Assembly (NCBI RefSeq): GCF_018555685.1
Contig: NZ_JAFLWW010000010.1
Coordinates: forward strand, 1-64,000
Reading direction: 5' to 3'
Length of the DNA stretch: 64,000 nucleotides
Source of the DNA: Aminobacter anthyllidis
GTDB lineage: Bacteria; Pseudomonadota; Alphaproteobacteria; Rhizobiales; Rhizobiaceae
In this document: positions 18,139-28,613 of the stretch, piece after piece
Layout: each line of letters starts with the position of its first letter
Position numbering within the stretch: position 1 is the first letter of the stretch
Program-made: the position numbers and the translations under genes
The notes under the pieces: model-generated
The model's input: only the letters and a program-made list of their open reading frames with translations
The model's database searches: none
Told to the model about the DNA's origin: nothing

Positions 18139-20157
18139 ATGCTTCTGCAAGAAAACCTGCTTCGCGACGAGGGCAGCCCCTATCTGCGCCAGCACGGCGA
18201 CAATCCCGTGCATTGGCGCGCATGGTCGCCCGCGGCGCTGGCCGAAGCAATGCGGCTGGATCGGCCGATTCTGCTTTCGGTCGGTTATGCAGCCTGCCAT
18301 TGGTGCCACGTCATGGCCCATGAAAGCTTTGAAAATGCCGAGGTCGCCGAGGTCATGAACCGGCTCTTCGTCAATATCAAGGTTGACCGCGAGGAGCGAC
18401 CCGACATCGACCAGATCTACATGGCGGCACTTGCCAGCATGGGCGAGCAAGGCGGTTGGCCGCTGACGATGTTCCTGACCCCCGATGCCAGGCCGTTCTG
18501 GGGCGGGACTTACTTTCCGCGCGAGGCGCGCTATGGGCGGCCGGGTTTCATCCAGGTCCTCAATGCAGTCGACGCCGCCTGGCGCGGCAAGCGCGCCAGC
18601 ATCCTGCAAAGTGCCGGCGAGCTTGCCGAACACGTCAGCAAGCGCCTAGGAGGCAGCAGCGCGCCTGGGCAGATCTCGATCGAGACGGCCAGAACTTTGG
18701 CTTCCGGCATCTACGACATGATCGACCGCGATCTGGGTGGGCTTCGCGGCGCGCCAAAGTTCCCGAATGCGCCTTTCATGCAGACCCTGTGGCTGTCGTG
18801 GCTGCGCTCCGACAACCAGGATCATCGCGATGCCGTCACGGACAGCCTGCAGCATATGCTTGCGGGTGGCATTTACGACCATGTTGGCGGCGGCTTAGCG
18901 CGCTATTCGACCGATGCCCAATGGCTCGTACCGCATTTCGAAAAGATGCTCTACGACAACGCCCAGTTGGTCCGTCAGGCGAACTGGGCCTATGCCGCAA
19001 CTGGAAATCAACTGTTTCGGGTACGAATCGAAGATACAATCACCTGGTTGCTGCGCGAAATGCTTCTGCCAGGCGGCACGTTCGCATCCAGCCTCGACGC
19101 GGACAGCGAAGGTGAAGAAGGGCTGTTCTACACTTGGACAGCCAGCAGCATACGGGCCTTATTGGGCGCCGATTCTGCCATATTTTTCAAATACTTCACA
19201 ATCACCAAGCCGGATGGGTGGGAAGGCGATCCGATCATCCACCAGACGGCGGCGCAGGCACAGGAATCGGCTGGCGACCGGGAATTGGTTTCCGGCCTGA
19301 CAAGGCGCCTGCTCGCAGCACGGGAAAAGCGTATCCGCCCCGGCCGCGATGACAAGGCACTCACAGACTGGAACGGTTTGGCCATCGTCGCACTGGCAGA
19401 GGCCGGCCGGAGCCTCGACCGAAACGATTGGGTGGCGGCCGCAGCGGCCGCTTTCGACGCGATTTGCGCCTCTGCGTCCCCTGAAGGCCGGTTGCCCCAT
19501 TCCAGTCTCGGCGAAAAGCGGCTCTATCCAGCTTTGTCGAGCGATTATGCTGCGATGATCAATGCAGCCATCTCGCTGTTCGAAGCGACAAGGGATGCCA
19601 GTTACCTCGATCACGGTGCCCATTTCCTGCAAATGCTCGAAAGCTGGCACGCGGATGCCGGCAATACAGGCCACTATTTGACCGCGTCCGACAGTGCCGA
19701 CGTGCCGATGCGCATCCGCGGTGACATCGACGAGGCGATTCCTTCGGCAACCAGCCAGATCATAGAAGCCATGGTGCGCCTGGCGAACACCACAGGCGAT
19801 CTCGCTCTGCAACAGCGCGCCTGGACGATCGCCGAACATGCCGCCGGGCGCATCCAGAGCCAGCAATACGGCCAGGCCGGCATCGTCAATGCCTGCGTCT
19901 TGGCCCTTCAACCATCAAAGCTGATTGTCGTCGAAGATCCAGCCAAGCCAAGTCTTGTTTCGGTAGCGAATCGGAACCCCGATCCGCGTCGCGTCGATAT
20001 CTTTGCGACGCTGGCCGGCGATACCGAGCACGCAAGACTGCCCGGCGACGCGCTGCCAGACACAAAAAAGGCCGGCGCATATCTCTGCACCGGCCTCATC
20101 TGTCTGCCTGTGATCAGCGATCCGGCGAAGCTTGAAGAAGCGCTTCGCCGCCGCTGA
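18139..20157 (+). CDS. Thioredoxin-fold DUF255 protein (YyaL / SPATA20 family)
   Basis: Large protein of about 672 residues whose N-terminal domain has the DUF255 thioredoxin fold with a CHWCHVM active-site-like motif (ACHWCHVMAHESF) and VDREERPDID. The remainder resembles an (alpha/alpha)6 barrel like that of N-acylglucosamine epimerases (GGIYDHVGGGLARYSTD, PHFEKMLYDNAQL). The family is widespread but its biochemical role is not established. I chose ATG 18139 over TTG 18133. Its last 90 bases carry the rho terminator on the opposite strand. Confidence 0.9.
   Translation: MLLQENLLRDEGSPYLRQHGDNPVHWRAWSPAALAEAMRLDRPILLSVGYAACHWCHVMAHESFENAEVAEVMNRLFVNIKVDREERPDIDQIYMAALASMGEQGGWPLTMFLTPDARPFWGGTYFPREARYGRPGFIQVLNAVDAAWRGKRASILQSAGELAEHVSKRLGGSSAPGQISIETARTLASGIYDMIDRDLGGLRGAPKFPNAPFMQTLWLSWLRSDNQDHRDAVTDSLQHMLAGGIYDHVGGGLARYSTDAQWLVPHFEKMLYDNAQLVRQANWAYAATGNQLFRVRIEDTITWLLREMLLPGGTFASSLDADSEGEEGLFYTWTASSIRALLGADSAIFFKYFTITKPDGWEGDPIIHQTAAQAQESAGDRELVSGLTRRLLAAREKRIRPGRDDKALTDWNGLAIVALAEAGRSLDRNDWVAAAAAAFDAICASASPEGRLPHSSLGEKRLYPALSSDYAAMINAAISLFEATRDASYLDHGAHFLQMLESWHADAGNTGHYLTASDSADVPMRIRGDIDEAIPSATSQIIEAMVRLANTTGDLALQQRAWTIAEHAAGRIQSQQYGQAGIVNACVLALQPSKLIVVEDPAKPSLVSVANRNPDPRRVDIFATLAGDTEHARLPGDALPDTKKAGAYLCTGLICLPVISDPAKLEEALRRR
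20064..20096 (-). terminator. Intrinsic terminator of rho, inside the opposing gene
   Basis: Read on the minus strand, AGGCCGG pairs with CCGGCCT (plus three inner pairs after one mismatch) and is followed by six T residues. It begins about 70 bp beyond the rho stop and lies entirely within the 3' coding region of the convergent DUF255 gene. Confidence 0.75.
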
Positions 20158-20167
20158 TCCGGCTTTG

Positions 20168-21433
<1,266 letters not shown>

Positions 21434-21537
21434 AGACGGACTCTGAGCGTGGGGAAGGATTGGCTATCGGCATTTTGCGATAAGCGCCGGGCGCGGCCAG
21501 GGAATGAGAATGGGGCGGCGCATGGCGGGAAGGAAGA

Positions 21538-21553
21538 AGAGCCTTTTAGCTCT
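21538..21553 (-). terminator. Weak hairpin in the hemJ-rho gap
   Basis: AGAGC/GCTCT stem with a 6-nt loop, followed on the minus strand by a pyrimidine-rich TCTTCCTTCCC. It could attenuate read-through from hemE-hemJ into rho. The 164-bp gap should also hold the rho promoter and leader; no clear -35/-10 is evident. Confidence 0.3.
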
Positions 21554-21597
21554 CCCGAAATGAAAGAGCAAGGCGCAGTCCAGCAAATTTAAGATCG

Positions 21598-22137
21598 TCA
21601 GAACGGCTTTACAACCACCAGTATGACGATGACGATCATCAACACCGTCGGAATCTCGTTGACGATGCGCCAGTGCCGCGACGGCTTTTCGTTGCGATCC
21701 TCGGCAAAACGCCGAACCGACGCCGAGAGATAGCCATGCACGCCTGAAAGCAACAGCACCGCGGCGAGCTTGGCATGCAGCCAGCCACCGGCGAAATCGA
21801 AGCCCTTCCAGGCCAGCCATAGCCCGAACACCCAGGTGACGATCATCGCCGGATTGATGATGGCGCGCAGAAGCCGCCGTTCCATCACCTTGAAGGTCTC
21901 GGATTGAACCGACCCCTTCTCGGCCTCGGCGTGATAGACCAGCAGGCGCGGCAGATAGAGCATGCCCGCCATCCACGAGATCACGGCGATGACGTGGATC
22001 GCCTTGGCCCAGGGATAGAAACCTTCTGGTGCGGCGAGGAAAAGCAAGGCCGTCAGCGCAACCAGGACAATGATGGCGACGACAGCCCGCTTGGCCGCCA
22101 TGGCGCCACTCGATGGTCCCACGCCTTGGCTGCTCAT
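21598..22137 (-). CDS. hemJ: Protoporphyrinogen IX oxidase HemJ
   Basis: Membrane haem-containing oxidase that converts protoporphyrinogen IX to protoporphyrin IX. After a short N-terminal extension it shows the HemJ pattern: [20 protein letters not shown] with the conserved His, LPRLLVYH, and [17 protein letters not shown] with the conserved Lys. About four to five membrane spans, 179 residues. It overlaps hemE by ATGA, so the two haem genes form an operon with hemE first. Confidence 0.93.
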   Translation of the reverse strand: MSSQGVGPSSGAMAAKRAVVAIIVLVALTALLFLAAPEGFYPWAKAIHVIAVISWMAGMLYLPRLLVYHAEAEKGSVQSETFKVMERRLLRAIINPAMIVTWVFGLWLAWKGFDFAGGWLHAKLAAVLLLSGVHGYLSASVRRFAEDRNEKPSRHWRIVNEIPTVLMIVIVILVVVKPF

Positions 22138-23168
22138 TGCCCCGTTGCCTTTCGCACCTGCCGAACCATGGCCTCGACATGTGCCACGGGCGTCTCAGGC
22201 GTGATGCCGTGACCGAGATTGAAGATCAACGGACCGGCGCCAAGCGCCTTCAGGATGCCGTCCACGCCGTCTTCAAGAGCCCTGCCGCCGACGACCAGCC
22301 TGAGCGGATCGAGGTTGCCCTGAACGGCTCCAGCGCCTTGCAGACGCTGTGCCTGCGACAGCGGCACCGTCCAGTCGAGGCCAAGGCCGGTGACACCAGT
22401 GCGCTGCCTGTAGCTGTCGAGCTGAGCGCCAGCACCCTTCGGGAAGCCGATGATCGGAACGTCGGGATAGACCGCGCGCACCTTGCGCACGATGTCGGCC
22501 ACGGGCTTGACGCAGCATGCCTCGAAAGTCGTCTCGTCGAGCACGCCCGACCAGGAATCGAAGATCTGCACGACATCGGCGCCCGCTTCGATCTGGCGGA
22601 TGAGATAGGCGGCCGAATGGTCGGCGAGGATCGACAGCAGCCGCGCCATAGCTTCCGGCTCACGATAGGCGAACAGCCGCGCTGGCGCTTGATCAGGCGT
22701 GCCGTGGCCGGCGATCATGTAGGTCGCGACCGTCCAGGGCGCGCCGCAGAAGCCGATCAGCGTCGTCTTCTCGGGCAATTCGCGGCGCAACCGGCGCACG
22801 GTTTCGTAGACGGGTTCGAGATTCACGTGAAACTTTTCACCATCCAGCGCGGCAACTTCGTCGGCTGTGATCGGCGTCATCAAAGGCCCACGGCCTTCCT
22901 CGAAGCGCAGGTCGCGGCCGAGCGCATGCGGAACGACGAGAATGTCCGAGAACAGGATCGAGGCATCGAAGTCGAAGCGCCGGATCGGCTGCAGCGTCAC
23001 CTCGACGGCGAAATCGGGATTGTAGCAGAGATCAAGGAAGCTCCCGGCCTTCTTCCTGGCCTCGCGATATTCCGGGAGATAGCGGCCTGCCTGGCGCATC
23101 ATCCAGAGCGGCGGAACCTCCAGGCTCTCGCCTTTCAGCACTTGGAGCAGAGCGCGTTTTACGGGCAT
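22134..23168 (-). CDS. hemE: Uroporphyrinogen decarboxylase
   Basis: Converts uroporphyrinogen III to coproporphyrinogen III in the cytoplasm. The N-terminal signature [18 protein letters not shown] holds the substrate-binding Arg residues. [10 protein letters not shown] and [14 protein letters not shown] are further conserved blocks. 344 residues, full length. It is read away from the origin; in many alphaproteobacteria, including Caulobacter, hemE flanks oriC. A degraded parS-like sequence lies inside it at 22819. Confidence 0.97.
   Translation of the reverse strand: MPVKRALLQVLKGESLEVPPLWMMRQAGRYLPEYREARKKAGSFLDLCYNPDFAVEVTLQPIRRFDFDASILFSDILVVPHALGRDLRFEEGRGPLMTPITADEVAALDGEKFHVNLEPVYETVRRLRRELPEKTTLIGFCGAPWTVATYMIAGHGTPDQAPARLFAYREPEAMARLLSILADHSAAYLIRQIEAGADVVQIFDSWSGVLDETTFEACCVKPVADIVRKVRAVYPDVPIIGFPKGAGAQLDSYRQRTGVTGLGLDWTVPLSQAQRLQGAGAVQGNLDPLRLVVGGRALEDGVDGILKALGAGPLIFNLGHGITPETPVAHVEAMVRQVRKATGQ
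22819..22834. other. Degenerate parS-like site inside hemE
   Basis: AGATTCACGTGAAACT matches the parS consensus at 13 of 16 positions and has an intact right half-site. It encodes FHVNL in HemE, so coding constraint could explain it. Confidence 0.35.
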
Positions 23169-23476
23169 CAGGTCTGCCTTTCCTTGAGCCTTCTATAAAC
23201 AAAAATTTATATCCGAAGGATTCTTCTAATTCTTAGAGTCTGTTGGAATCGAGAATTACGACCTGTCCATAGGCGGCCCGAGATATCCACTTGTCATAGT
23301 GACGCGCGGACGTTTTCGCCAGCGGGGAAAACTTCGGGCAAGAAGCGGATTCGTCGATTTGAATCAGGAATCTAGCTGAGCACATACCAGGTGCTGATTC
23401 TGTGGACAGCCGGGGACTAAAAAACTATCCCCATAATACTCCCCGTCGCTGAATCGAAACAGACAGCAGGGCGAAT

Positions 23477-23485
23477 TGTGGACAA
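23477..23485 (-). other. DnaA box (8/9 match)
   Basis: The minus strand reads TTGTCCACA, one change from TTATCCACA. It lies 50 bp from the perfect box. Confidence 0.7.
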
Positions 23486-23534
23486 GTCGGCATCTGATAC
23501 AGTCGCGCCGACCGCTTCGGGCCTAACCGCCCGT

Positions 23535-23543
23535 TTATCCACA
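23535..23543 (+). other. Consensus DnaA box
   Basis: TTATCCACA, an exact match to the DnaA recognition sequence, 27 bp before the ppsR start codon. Confidence 0.85.
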
Positions 23544-23569
23544 TTTGCCCACAGACCCAGGCGCCCGCT

Positions 23570-24391
23570 GTGAACAAACCCCAAAGCTTCTTCCATCTGC
23601 ACCTGATTTCGGACGCCACCGGCGAGACGCTTCTGGCGGCCGGGCGCGCCGCTTCGGCGCAATACAAGGACGCGCGCGCGATCGAGCACATCTACCCGCT
23701 GATCCGCACCGAAAAGCAGCTGATGAAGGTGTTCGACGACATCGAGGAAGAGCCGGGCATCGTGCTTTACACCGTCGTGGACCAGCACCTTGCCGGCATC
23801 ATCGACAGCCGCTGCGCGTCGATGGGGCTGCTCTGCGTTTCGGTGCTCGAGCCGGTGTTGTCAGTGTTCCAATCCTATCTTGGTGCGCCGGCTGGTCGTC
23901 GTGTCGGCGCCCAGCACGTACTCGACGCCGAATATTTCCGCCGCATCGACGCGCTCAACTTCACCATGGAGCATGACGACGGCCAACTGCCGGTCGACAT
24001 GGAACAGGCCGATGTCGTGCTGATCGGCATTTCCCGTACGTCAAAGACGCCGACAAGCATCTATCTCGCCAATCGTGGCATCAAGACCGCCAATATCCCG
24101 ATCGTGCTGGGCGTTCCCGTCCCAGATAGCCTGGTCAAGGCCGAGAAGCCGCTGGTCGTGGGCTTGATCGCCACCGCCGAGCGCATTTCTCATGTGCGCC
24201 AGAACCGCGTGCTCGGAACGACCATGGCATTCGACGCACAAGAGTACATCGACCGCGCAACGATCACCGAAGAGCTGGCCTATGCCCGCAAGATCTGCAC
24301 CAAGCACAATTGGCCGATGATCGATGTCAGCCGCCGCTCCATCGAGGAAACGGCCGCCGCGATCGTTGCCCTGCGCAACAAGAGCCGCTAG
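23570..24391 (+). CDS. ppsR: Pyruvate, phosphate dikinase regulatory protein (PPSR/DUF299 family)
   Basis: Bifunctional kinase/pyrophosphorylase that switches PEP synthase or pyruvate phosphate dikinase off and on by phosphorylating a Thr. [14 protein letters not shown] is the family N-terminus and [18 protein letters not shown] is the P-loop-like nucleotide site. 273 residues. It starts at GTG 23570 immediately beside the last DnaA box. It is the RP001-type gene that flanks oriC opposite hemE in alphaproteobacteria. Which of PpsA or PpdK it controls cannot be seen here. Confidence 0.9.
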   Translation: MNKPQSFFHLHLISDATGETLLAAGRAASAQYKDARAIEHIYPLIRTEKQLMKVFDDIEEEPGIVLYTVVDQHLAGIIDSRCASMGLLCVSVLEPVLSVFQSYLGAPAGRRVGAQHVLDAEYFRRIDALNFTMEHDDGQLPVDMEQADVVLIGISRTSKTPTSIYLANRGIKTANIPIVLGVPVPDSLVKAEKPLVVGLIATAERISHVRQNRVLGTTMAFDAQEYIDRATITEELAYARKICTKHNWPMIDVSRRSIEETAAAIVALRNKSR

Positions 24392-24444
24392 GACCGAAAG
24401 CACCCAGCAACGCCGCTCACGCGGTTCGTTTTCAGGCAAAGCCC

Positions 24445-25044
24445 GTGACCGAAAAACTCATCCTTGCCTCCGGCAGCCCGTTTCGCAAAGCCATGCTGGA
24501 ACATGCCGGCGTGGCCGTCGATGCAATACCGGCCGATCTCGACGAACGGGCGCTGGAAGCGCCGCTTGCCGAGAGCGGCACGACGCCTGAGGAGGTTGCA
24601 CTCGTGCTGGCCGAGGCCAAGGCGGTTGCCGTCAGCGAGGAACATCCCGGCCGCCTGGTGCTCGGCTGCGACCAGACGCTGTCGCTTGGCGACGAGGTGT
24701 TCCACAAGCCTGATGACATGGAGGGCGCACGCCGCCACTTACTCAAGCTGTCCGGCAAGACCCACCAGCTCAACAGCGCCGTGGTGCTGGTGCGCGACGG
24801 CGAAACCTTGTGGCGCCATGTGGCGATTGCGTCGCTGACAATGCGCGAACTCGATCCGGCTTTCATCGGACGCCACCTTGCCCGCGTCGGCAAGAAAGCG
24901 CTGTCGAGCGTCGGCGCATACCAGATCGAAGGCGAAGGCATCCAGCTGTTCGAAAAGGTCGAAGGCGACCATTTCACCATCGTCGGCCTGCCGCTGCTGC
25001 CGGTACTGGCCAAGTTGCGTGAGCTTGGGGCCATCGATGGCTGA
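24445..25044 (+). CDS. maf: Maf family nucleoside triphosphate pyrophosphatase
   Basis: House-cleaning pyrophosphatase that removes non-canonical or modified nucleotides. [14 protein letters not shown] is the Maf N-terminal signature; [11 protein letters not shown] and [16 protein letters not shown] are the conserved core. I chose GTG 24445, which gives 199 residues and begins directly before the signature. It overlaps aroE by 8 nt and lies 53 bp after ppsR, so ppsR-maf-aroE-coaE read as one unit. Confidence 0.92.
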   Translation: MTEKLILASGSPFRKAMLEHAGVAVDAIPADLDERALEAPLAESGTTPEEVALVLAEAKAVAVSEEHPGRLVLGCDQTLSLGDEVFHKPDDMEGARRHLLKLSGKTHQLNSAVVLVRDGETLWRHVAIASLTMRELDPAFIGRHLARVGKKALSSVGAYQIEGEGIQLFEKVEGDHFTIVGLPLLPVLAKLRELGAIDG

Positions 25045-25876
25045 GTTGAAGGCGTTCGTCTGCGGCCACCCGATTGCGCATTCGCGCTCGCCGATGATCC
25101 ACGGCCATTGGCTGAAGAGCTACGGCATCGACGGCAGCTACACGGCGATCGACGTTGCCCCTGGGGATTTCGCGGCCTTCCTTGCAGGGCTTGCAGCCGC
25201 TGGACTGCGCGGCGGCAACGTCACCATCCCCCACAAGGAAGCCGCTTTCGCCGCCGTCCAGCGACGTGACGAGGCCGCCGAACAGATAGGCGCGGTCAAT
25301 ACCGTGTGGCTCGAAGACGGGGTCCTCTGGGGCGGCAACACCGACGCCTATGGTTTTGCCGCCAATCTCGATCATCTCGCGCCCGGCTGGGCTGCCAACG
25401 GCGATGTTGCCGTGGTTCTAGGCGCAGGCGGCGCCTCGCGGGCGATCATCCATGCGCTCAAGCAGCGCGGTTTCACCGACATCCGCATCGTCAACCGCAC
25501 TGTTGCGCGTGCCGAGGAACTTGCCGGCCAGTTCGGAGACGGCGTCAGCGCGCATCCGCAGGCGGCCACCGCCGAACTGCTTGGCGATACATCCCTGCTG
25601 GTCAACACGACGGCACTTGGCATGCACGGCAATGAGGGCCTTCCCGCCGATCCCGCGACCCTGCCCGACCATGCCATCGTAACCGACATTGTCTATGTGC
25701 CGCTCGAAACCCCTCTGCTTGCGCAAGCTGGAGCGCGTGGGCTGAAGACGGTGGACGGGCTCGGCATGCTGCTGCACCAGGCCGTGCCCGGATTCGAACG
25801 CTGGTTCGGCCACAGGCCAGAAGTGACAGCCGCATTGCGCGAGCTGATCGTCGCCGACCTGGATGCCAGGAAATGA
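25037..25876 (+). CDS. aroE: Shikimate dehydrogenase (NADP+)
   Basis: Reduces 3-dehydroshikimate to shikimate in aromatic amino-acid synthesis. Substrate site HSRSPMIH near residue 14; catalytic lysine in [10 protein letters not shown]; the Asp in NTDAYGF; and the NADP loop GAGGASRAI. 279 residues. ATG 25037 lies inside the end of maf, and the stop overlaps the coaE start (ATGA). The chromosomal order maf-aroE-coaE-dnaQ is usual for Rhizobiales. Confidence 0.97.
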   Translation: MAELKAFVCGHPIAHSRSPMIHGHWLKSYGIDGSYTAIDVAPGDFAAFLAGLAAAGLRGGNVTIPHKEAAFAAVQRRDEAAEQIGAVNTVWLEDGVLWGGNTDAYGFAANLDHLAPGWAANGDVAVVLGAGGASRAIIHALKQRGFTDIRIVNRTVARAEELAGQFGDGVSAHPQAATAELLGDTSLLVNTTALGMHGNEGLPADPATLPDHAIVTDIVYVPLETPLLAQAGARGLKTVDGLGMLLHQAVPGFERWFGHRPEVTAALRELIVADLDARK

Positions 25877-26463
25877 TCGTTCTGGGGCTGACAGGGTCGA
25901 TCGGCATGGGCAAGTCGACGACGGCGAAGATGTTCACTGACGCTGGGGTTCCGGTGCACGATTCCGACGAAGCGGTGCATCGCCTCTATGCCGGCGCGGC
26001 TGCTCCGTTGATCGAGGCTGCTTTCCCTGGAACGGTGAAGGACGGCGTCGTCGACCGCACCGAGCTTTCCCGCCACGTGCTGGGTAATGCCGCAGCCCTG
26101 AAGAAACTCGAAGGCATCATCCATCCGCTGGTCCGGGCTGACGCCAATGCCTTCCTCGAGCGCAACCGCGCTGCTGGGACGCCGATTGCCGTTCTCGATA
26201 TCCCGTTGCTGTTCGAGACCAACGGTCGAGGTCGCGTCGACAAGGTTGTGGTCGTCACGGCACCGGCCGACGTCCAGCGCCAAAGGGTCTTGGCGCGCCC
26301 TGGAATGACCGAGCAGAAATTCGAGGCGATCCTCGGCAAGCAGGTTCCCGACGCTGAAAAGCGCAAGCTCGCCGACTACATCGTCGATACGGGCAACGGC
26401 CTGGAGCCGGCGCGGGCCGCAGTTCAGGCCATCATTGCCGATTTGACGGTGGGAAAGCCTTAG
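25873..26463 (+). CDS. coaE: Dephospho-CoA kinase
   Basis: Last enzyme of coenzyme A synthesis. P-loop [17 protein letters not shown] is at the N-terminus, with HDSDEAVH and DIPLLFE as the substrate and lid motifs. 196 residues. Starts at the 4-nt overlap with aroE. Confidence 0.96.
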   Translation: MIVLGLTGSIGMGKSTTAKMFTDAGVPVHDSDEAVHRLYAGAAAPLIEAAFPGTVKDGVVDRTELSRHVLGNAAALKKLEGIIHPLVRADANAFLERNRAAGTPIAVLDIPLLFETNGRGRVDKVVVVTAPADVQRQRVLARPGMTEQKFEAILGKQVPDAEKRKLADYIVDTGNGLEPARAAVQAIIADLTVGKP

Positions 26464-26533
26464 GCAGGCGAATCGCCGCACTTGTTCGCCGGCTGCCCGG
26501 GAGGGCATGCTGTCGGCCAAGGAGAATCAGCTT

Positions 26534-27247
26534 TTGCGCGAGATTATTTTCGATACGGAAACCACCGGCCTCGACAACCGCGAGGACCGCGTCATCGAGA
26601 TCGGCGCGATCGAGATGATCAATCGCTTCCCGACCGGCAACACCTTCCACAAATACATCAACCCGCAAGGGCGGCAGGTCCATCCCGACGCCCAGGATGT
26701 GCATGGCATCTCGAATGCCGACCTTGAGGGCAAGCCGACATTCCCCGAGATCATCGACGATTTCATCAATTTCATCGACGGCGCTAAGCTCGTTGCCCAC
26801 AACGGCAACTTCGACCTCGGTTTCATCAATGCCGAGTTCGCACGGCTCGACCAGCCCCCCATCGATCCCGGCCGCCTGATTGATACTCTGGCGCTGGCCC
26901 GCCGCAAGCACCCGATGGGACCGAATTCGCTCGATGCTCTGTGCCGGCGCTACGGCATCGACAACGGCCGCCGCACCAAGCATGGCGCCCTGCTCGACTC
27001 GGAGCTTCTGGCCGAGGTCTATATCGAGCTGATCGGCGGCAAGCAGTCGGCACTCGTGCTGGAGAGCTTTTCGTCGGCCAATGGCGGCGGCAATACAAGG
27101 CAGATCGAGATCGTCGTCGCCGTGCGGCCCGAGCCTTTGCCGCCTCGCCTGACCGACGCCGAACTTGCAGCGCATGAGAAGCTTGTCGGCGGTCTTGGCG
27201 AAAAGGCCCTTTGGGCGAAGCTGCTTTCGCCAGCCGAACCGAACTGA
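26534..27247 (+). CDS. dnaQ: DNA polymerase III epsilon subunit, 3'-5' proofreading exonuclease
   Basis: DEDDh exonuclease that proofreads for the replicative polymerase. ExoI motif FDTETTGLD, ExoII HNGNFDLGF and ExoIII HGALLDSELLAEVY are all present; the C-terminal tail should bind the alpha subunit. I start it at TTG 26534, with AAGGAG 9 nt upstream, giving MREIIFDTETTG as in relatives. ATG 26507 would place that ribosome site inside the gene. A strong terminator follows. Confidence 0.93.
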   Translation: MREIIFDTETTGLDNREDRVIEIGAIEMINRFPTGNTFHKYINPQGRQVHPDAQDVHGISNADLEGKPTFPEIIDDFINFIDGAKLVAHNGNFDLGFINAEFARLDQPPIDPGRLIDTLALARRKHPMGPNSLDALCRRYGIDNGRRTKHGALLDSELLAEVYIELIGGKQSALVLESFSSANGGGNTRQIEIVVAVRPEPLPPRLTDAELAAHEKLVGGLGEKALWAKLLSPAEPN

Positions 27248-27260
27248 ACCCCCACAACGA

Positions 27261-27288
27261 AAAAGCCCGGCGCTGAGGCCGGGCTTTT
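27261..27288. terminator. Bidirectional terminator between dnaQ and secB
   Basis: A perfect 11-bp stem AAAAGCCCGGC/GCCGGGCTTTT with a 6-nt loop. The terminal A/T tracts give a U run in both directions, serving convergent dnaQ and secB. Confidence 0.93.
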
Positions 27289-27315
27289 GATTGATAACGC
27301 TTGAAGGCGTGGGTC

Positions 27316-27810
27316 TTAGCTGACCTTGACCTTGGACGCGGCCTGTTCCTCGGCGATCTTCTGCTGGAACATCTGCGCGAAATCGATCGGGTCGAGCATC
27401 AGCGGCGGGAAGCCGCCGTTGCGGGTCGCTTCGGCGATGATCTGGCGAGCGAACGGGAACAGCAGGCGCGGGCACTCGATGAAGAGCAACGGCAGCATGT
27501 GCTCCTGCGGGAAGCCGTCGATGCGGAACACGCCGCCATAGACCAACTCGACGTTGAACAGCACGTCCTTGTCGAAGGCGGCCTTCGCGCTCAACGTCAG
27601 GTTGACGTCGAACTGCTTGTCCGTCATCGGGTTTGCATTGACGTTGACGTTGATGTTGATGCCGGGAGCCTTGTCGCGGCCGCGCAGCGAATTCGGCGCG
27701 CCGGGGCTTTCGAAGGAGAGATCCTTCACATACTGCGCCAGCACGTTGAGCGTGGGCTGCTGTGCGTTACCGTTGCCGTTGGCGCCTTCCGGCGCTTCAT
27801 TCGTGGCCAT
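27316..27810 (-). CDS. secB: Protein-export chaperone SecB
   Basis: Tetrameric cytoplasmic chaperone that holds preproteins unfolded and delivers them to SecA. The core [43 protein letters not shown] and [13 protein letters not shown] is diagnostic of SecB. An Asn/Gly-rich N-terminal tail of about 17 residues is low complexity. 164 residues. Between its start and the fxsA stop lie 110 bp without another recognisable gene. Confidence 0.96.
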   Translation of the reverse strand: MATNEAPEGANGNGNAQQPTLNVLAQYVKDLSFESPGAPNSLRGRDKAPGININVNVNANPMTDKQFDVNLTLSAKAAFDKDVLFNVELVYGGVFRIDGFPQEHMLPLLFIECPRLLFPFARQIIAEATRNGGFPPLMLDPIDFAQMFQQKIAEEQAASKVKVS

Positions 27811-27920
27811 TAGCCCATGTCCTCTTGGCTTGGCCGCGACGCGGCCCGGATTGGAATCCGCGGTTGGCTAGCACGCTCGGCATGCCAAGACAAGGTTTTG
27901 CCGGCGTCCGGGCCTTTCGC

Positions 27921-28397
27921 CTACTCGTCGCGGATCGAGCGCCACGGCGAATTCGGGTCGGGCTGACGCTTAAAGTCGTCCTCGTCGAGGTCGATGGTCT
28001 TGCCACCGGCCGGACCGCCGCGTCGGGCAAAGCCGCCGAAATCGGTGCTGAAGCGTACCCGCTTGCTGAGGAAGCGCCAGGCAAGCGCCCGCACCGGCGG
28101 CAGGAACAACAGGATGCCGACGATGTCGCTGATGAAGCCTGGGATCAGAAGCAGGATGCCGGCGAGCACGATCATCGCACCGTTGGCGAGTTCCTTGGAC
28201 GGGTCGCGGCCGGCGTTCATTTCGGCGCGGACCCGGGTCATCACGCCAAACCCCTGGACGCGCAGCAGGATCGAGCCGACGATGCCGCTCAGCAGGATCA
28301 GGCCGATGGTCGCAAGCACGCCGATTTCGCTGCCGACCACCACGAAGCCGGCAATCTCGAGCAAAGGCAGGGCAAGGAGCAGGAGGAGGGGCAGCAT
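27921..28397 (-). CDS. fxsA: FxsA family membrane protein
   Basis: A 158-residue protein of the FxsA cytoplasmic-membrane family. Two N-terminal spans (LPLLLLLALPLLEIAGFVVVG and ATIGLILLSGIVGSILL) and a third hydrophobic stretch (MIVLAGILLLIPGFISDIVG) with the family LLIPGFISDIVGLLL-type block are seen; the tail is charged. E. coli FxsA was noted for relieving phage T7 exclusion; its normal function is unknown. I chose ATG 28397 because the upstream extension is not hydrophobic. It is divergent from timA, with a 216-bp gap that should hold both promoters; I see no clear motif there. Confidence 0.85.
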   Translation of the reverse strand: MLPLLLLLALPLLEIAGFVVVGSEIGVLATIGLILLSGIVGSILLRVQGFGVMTRVRAEMNAGRDPSKELANGAMIVLAGILLLIPGFISDIVGILLFLPPVRALAWRFLSKRVRFSTDFGGFARRGGPAGGKTIDLDEDDFKRQPDPNSPWRSIRDE

Positions 28398-28613
28398 GAA
28401 GAGCGTCGATCCGATCCGGTTTGAGTTGACGTGACAGCCAGATGCGGTCACAGCAGAGCGCATACATCTTTAGATAGGGTGCTGCGCCTTTGATTTGAAT
28501 GATCGGCGCATGCGTTCTATATGCAAGGCTAACAGGCGCAGTACAGATACGGCGCCGGCGAATGGCACATAAGCTGGCTTCGGCCGCGAACAAGGGACGG
28601 ATCGGCAGAAGAT

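Larger units (their letters stand above)
23169..23569. other. oriC: Predicted chromosomal replication origin (oriC)
   Basis: A 401-bp gene-free region between divergent hemE and ppsR, the position of oriC in Caulobacter and related bacteria. It contains an AT-rich stretch (about 23191-23235) that could unwind. There is one perfect DnaA box TTATCCACA (23535-23543) and one 8/9 box on the minus strand (23477-23485). Weaker 7/9 matches lie at 23283, 23401 and 23425. Eight GANTC sites occur at 23219, 23236, 23246, 23348, 23361, 23368, 23396 and 23451. GANTC is the CcrM target, and such clustering is known at origins in this class. Proof would need strand-composition data or initiation mapping. Confidence 0.85.
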
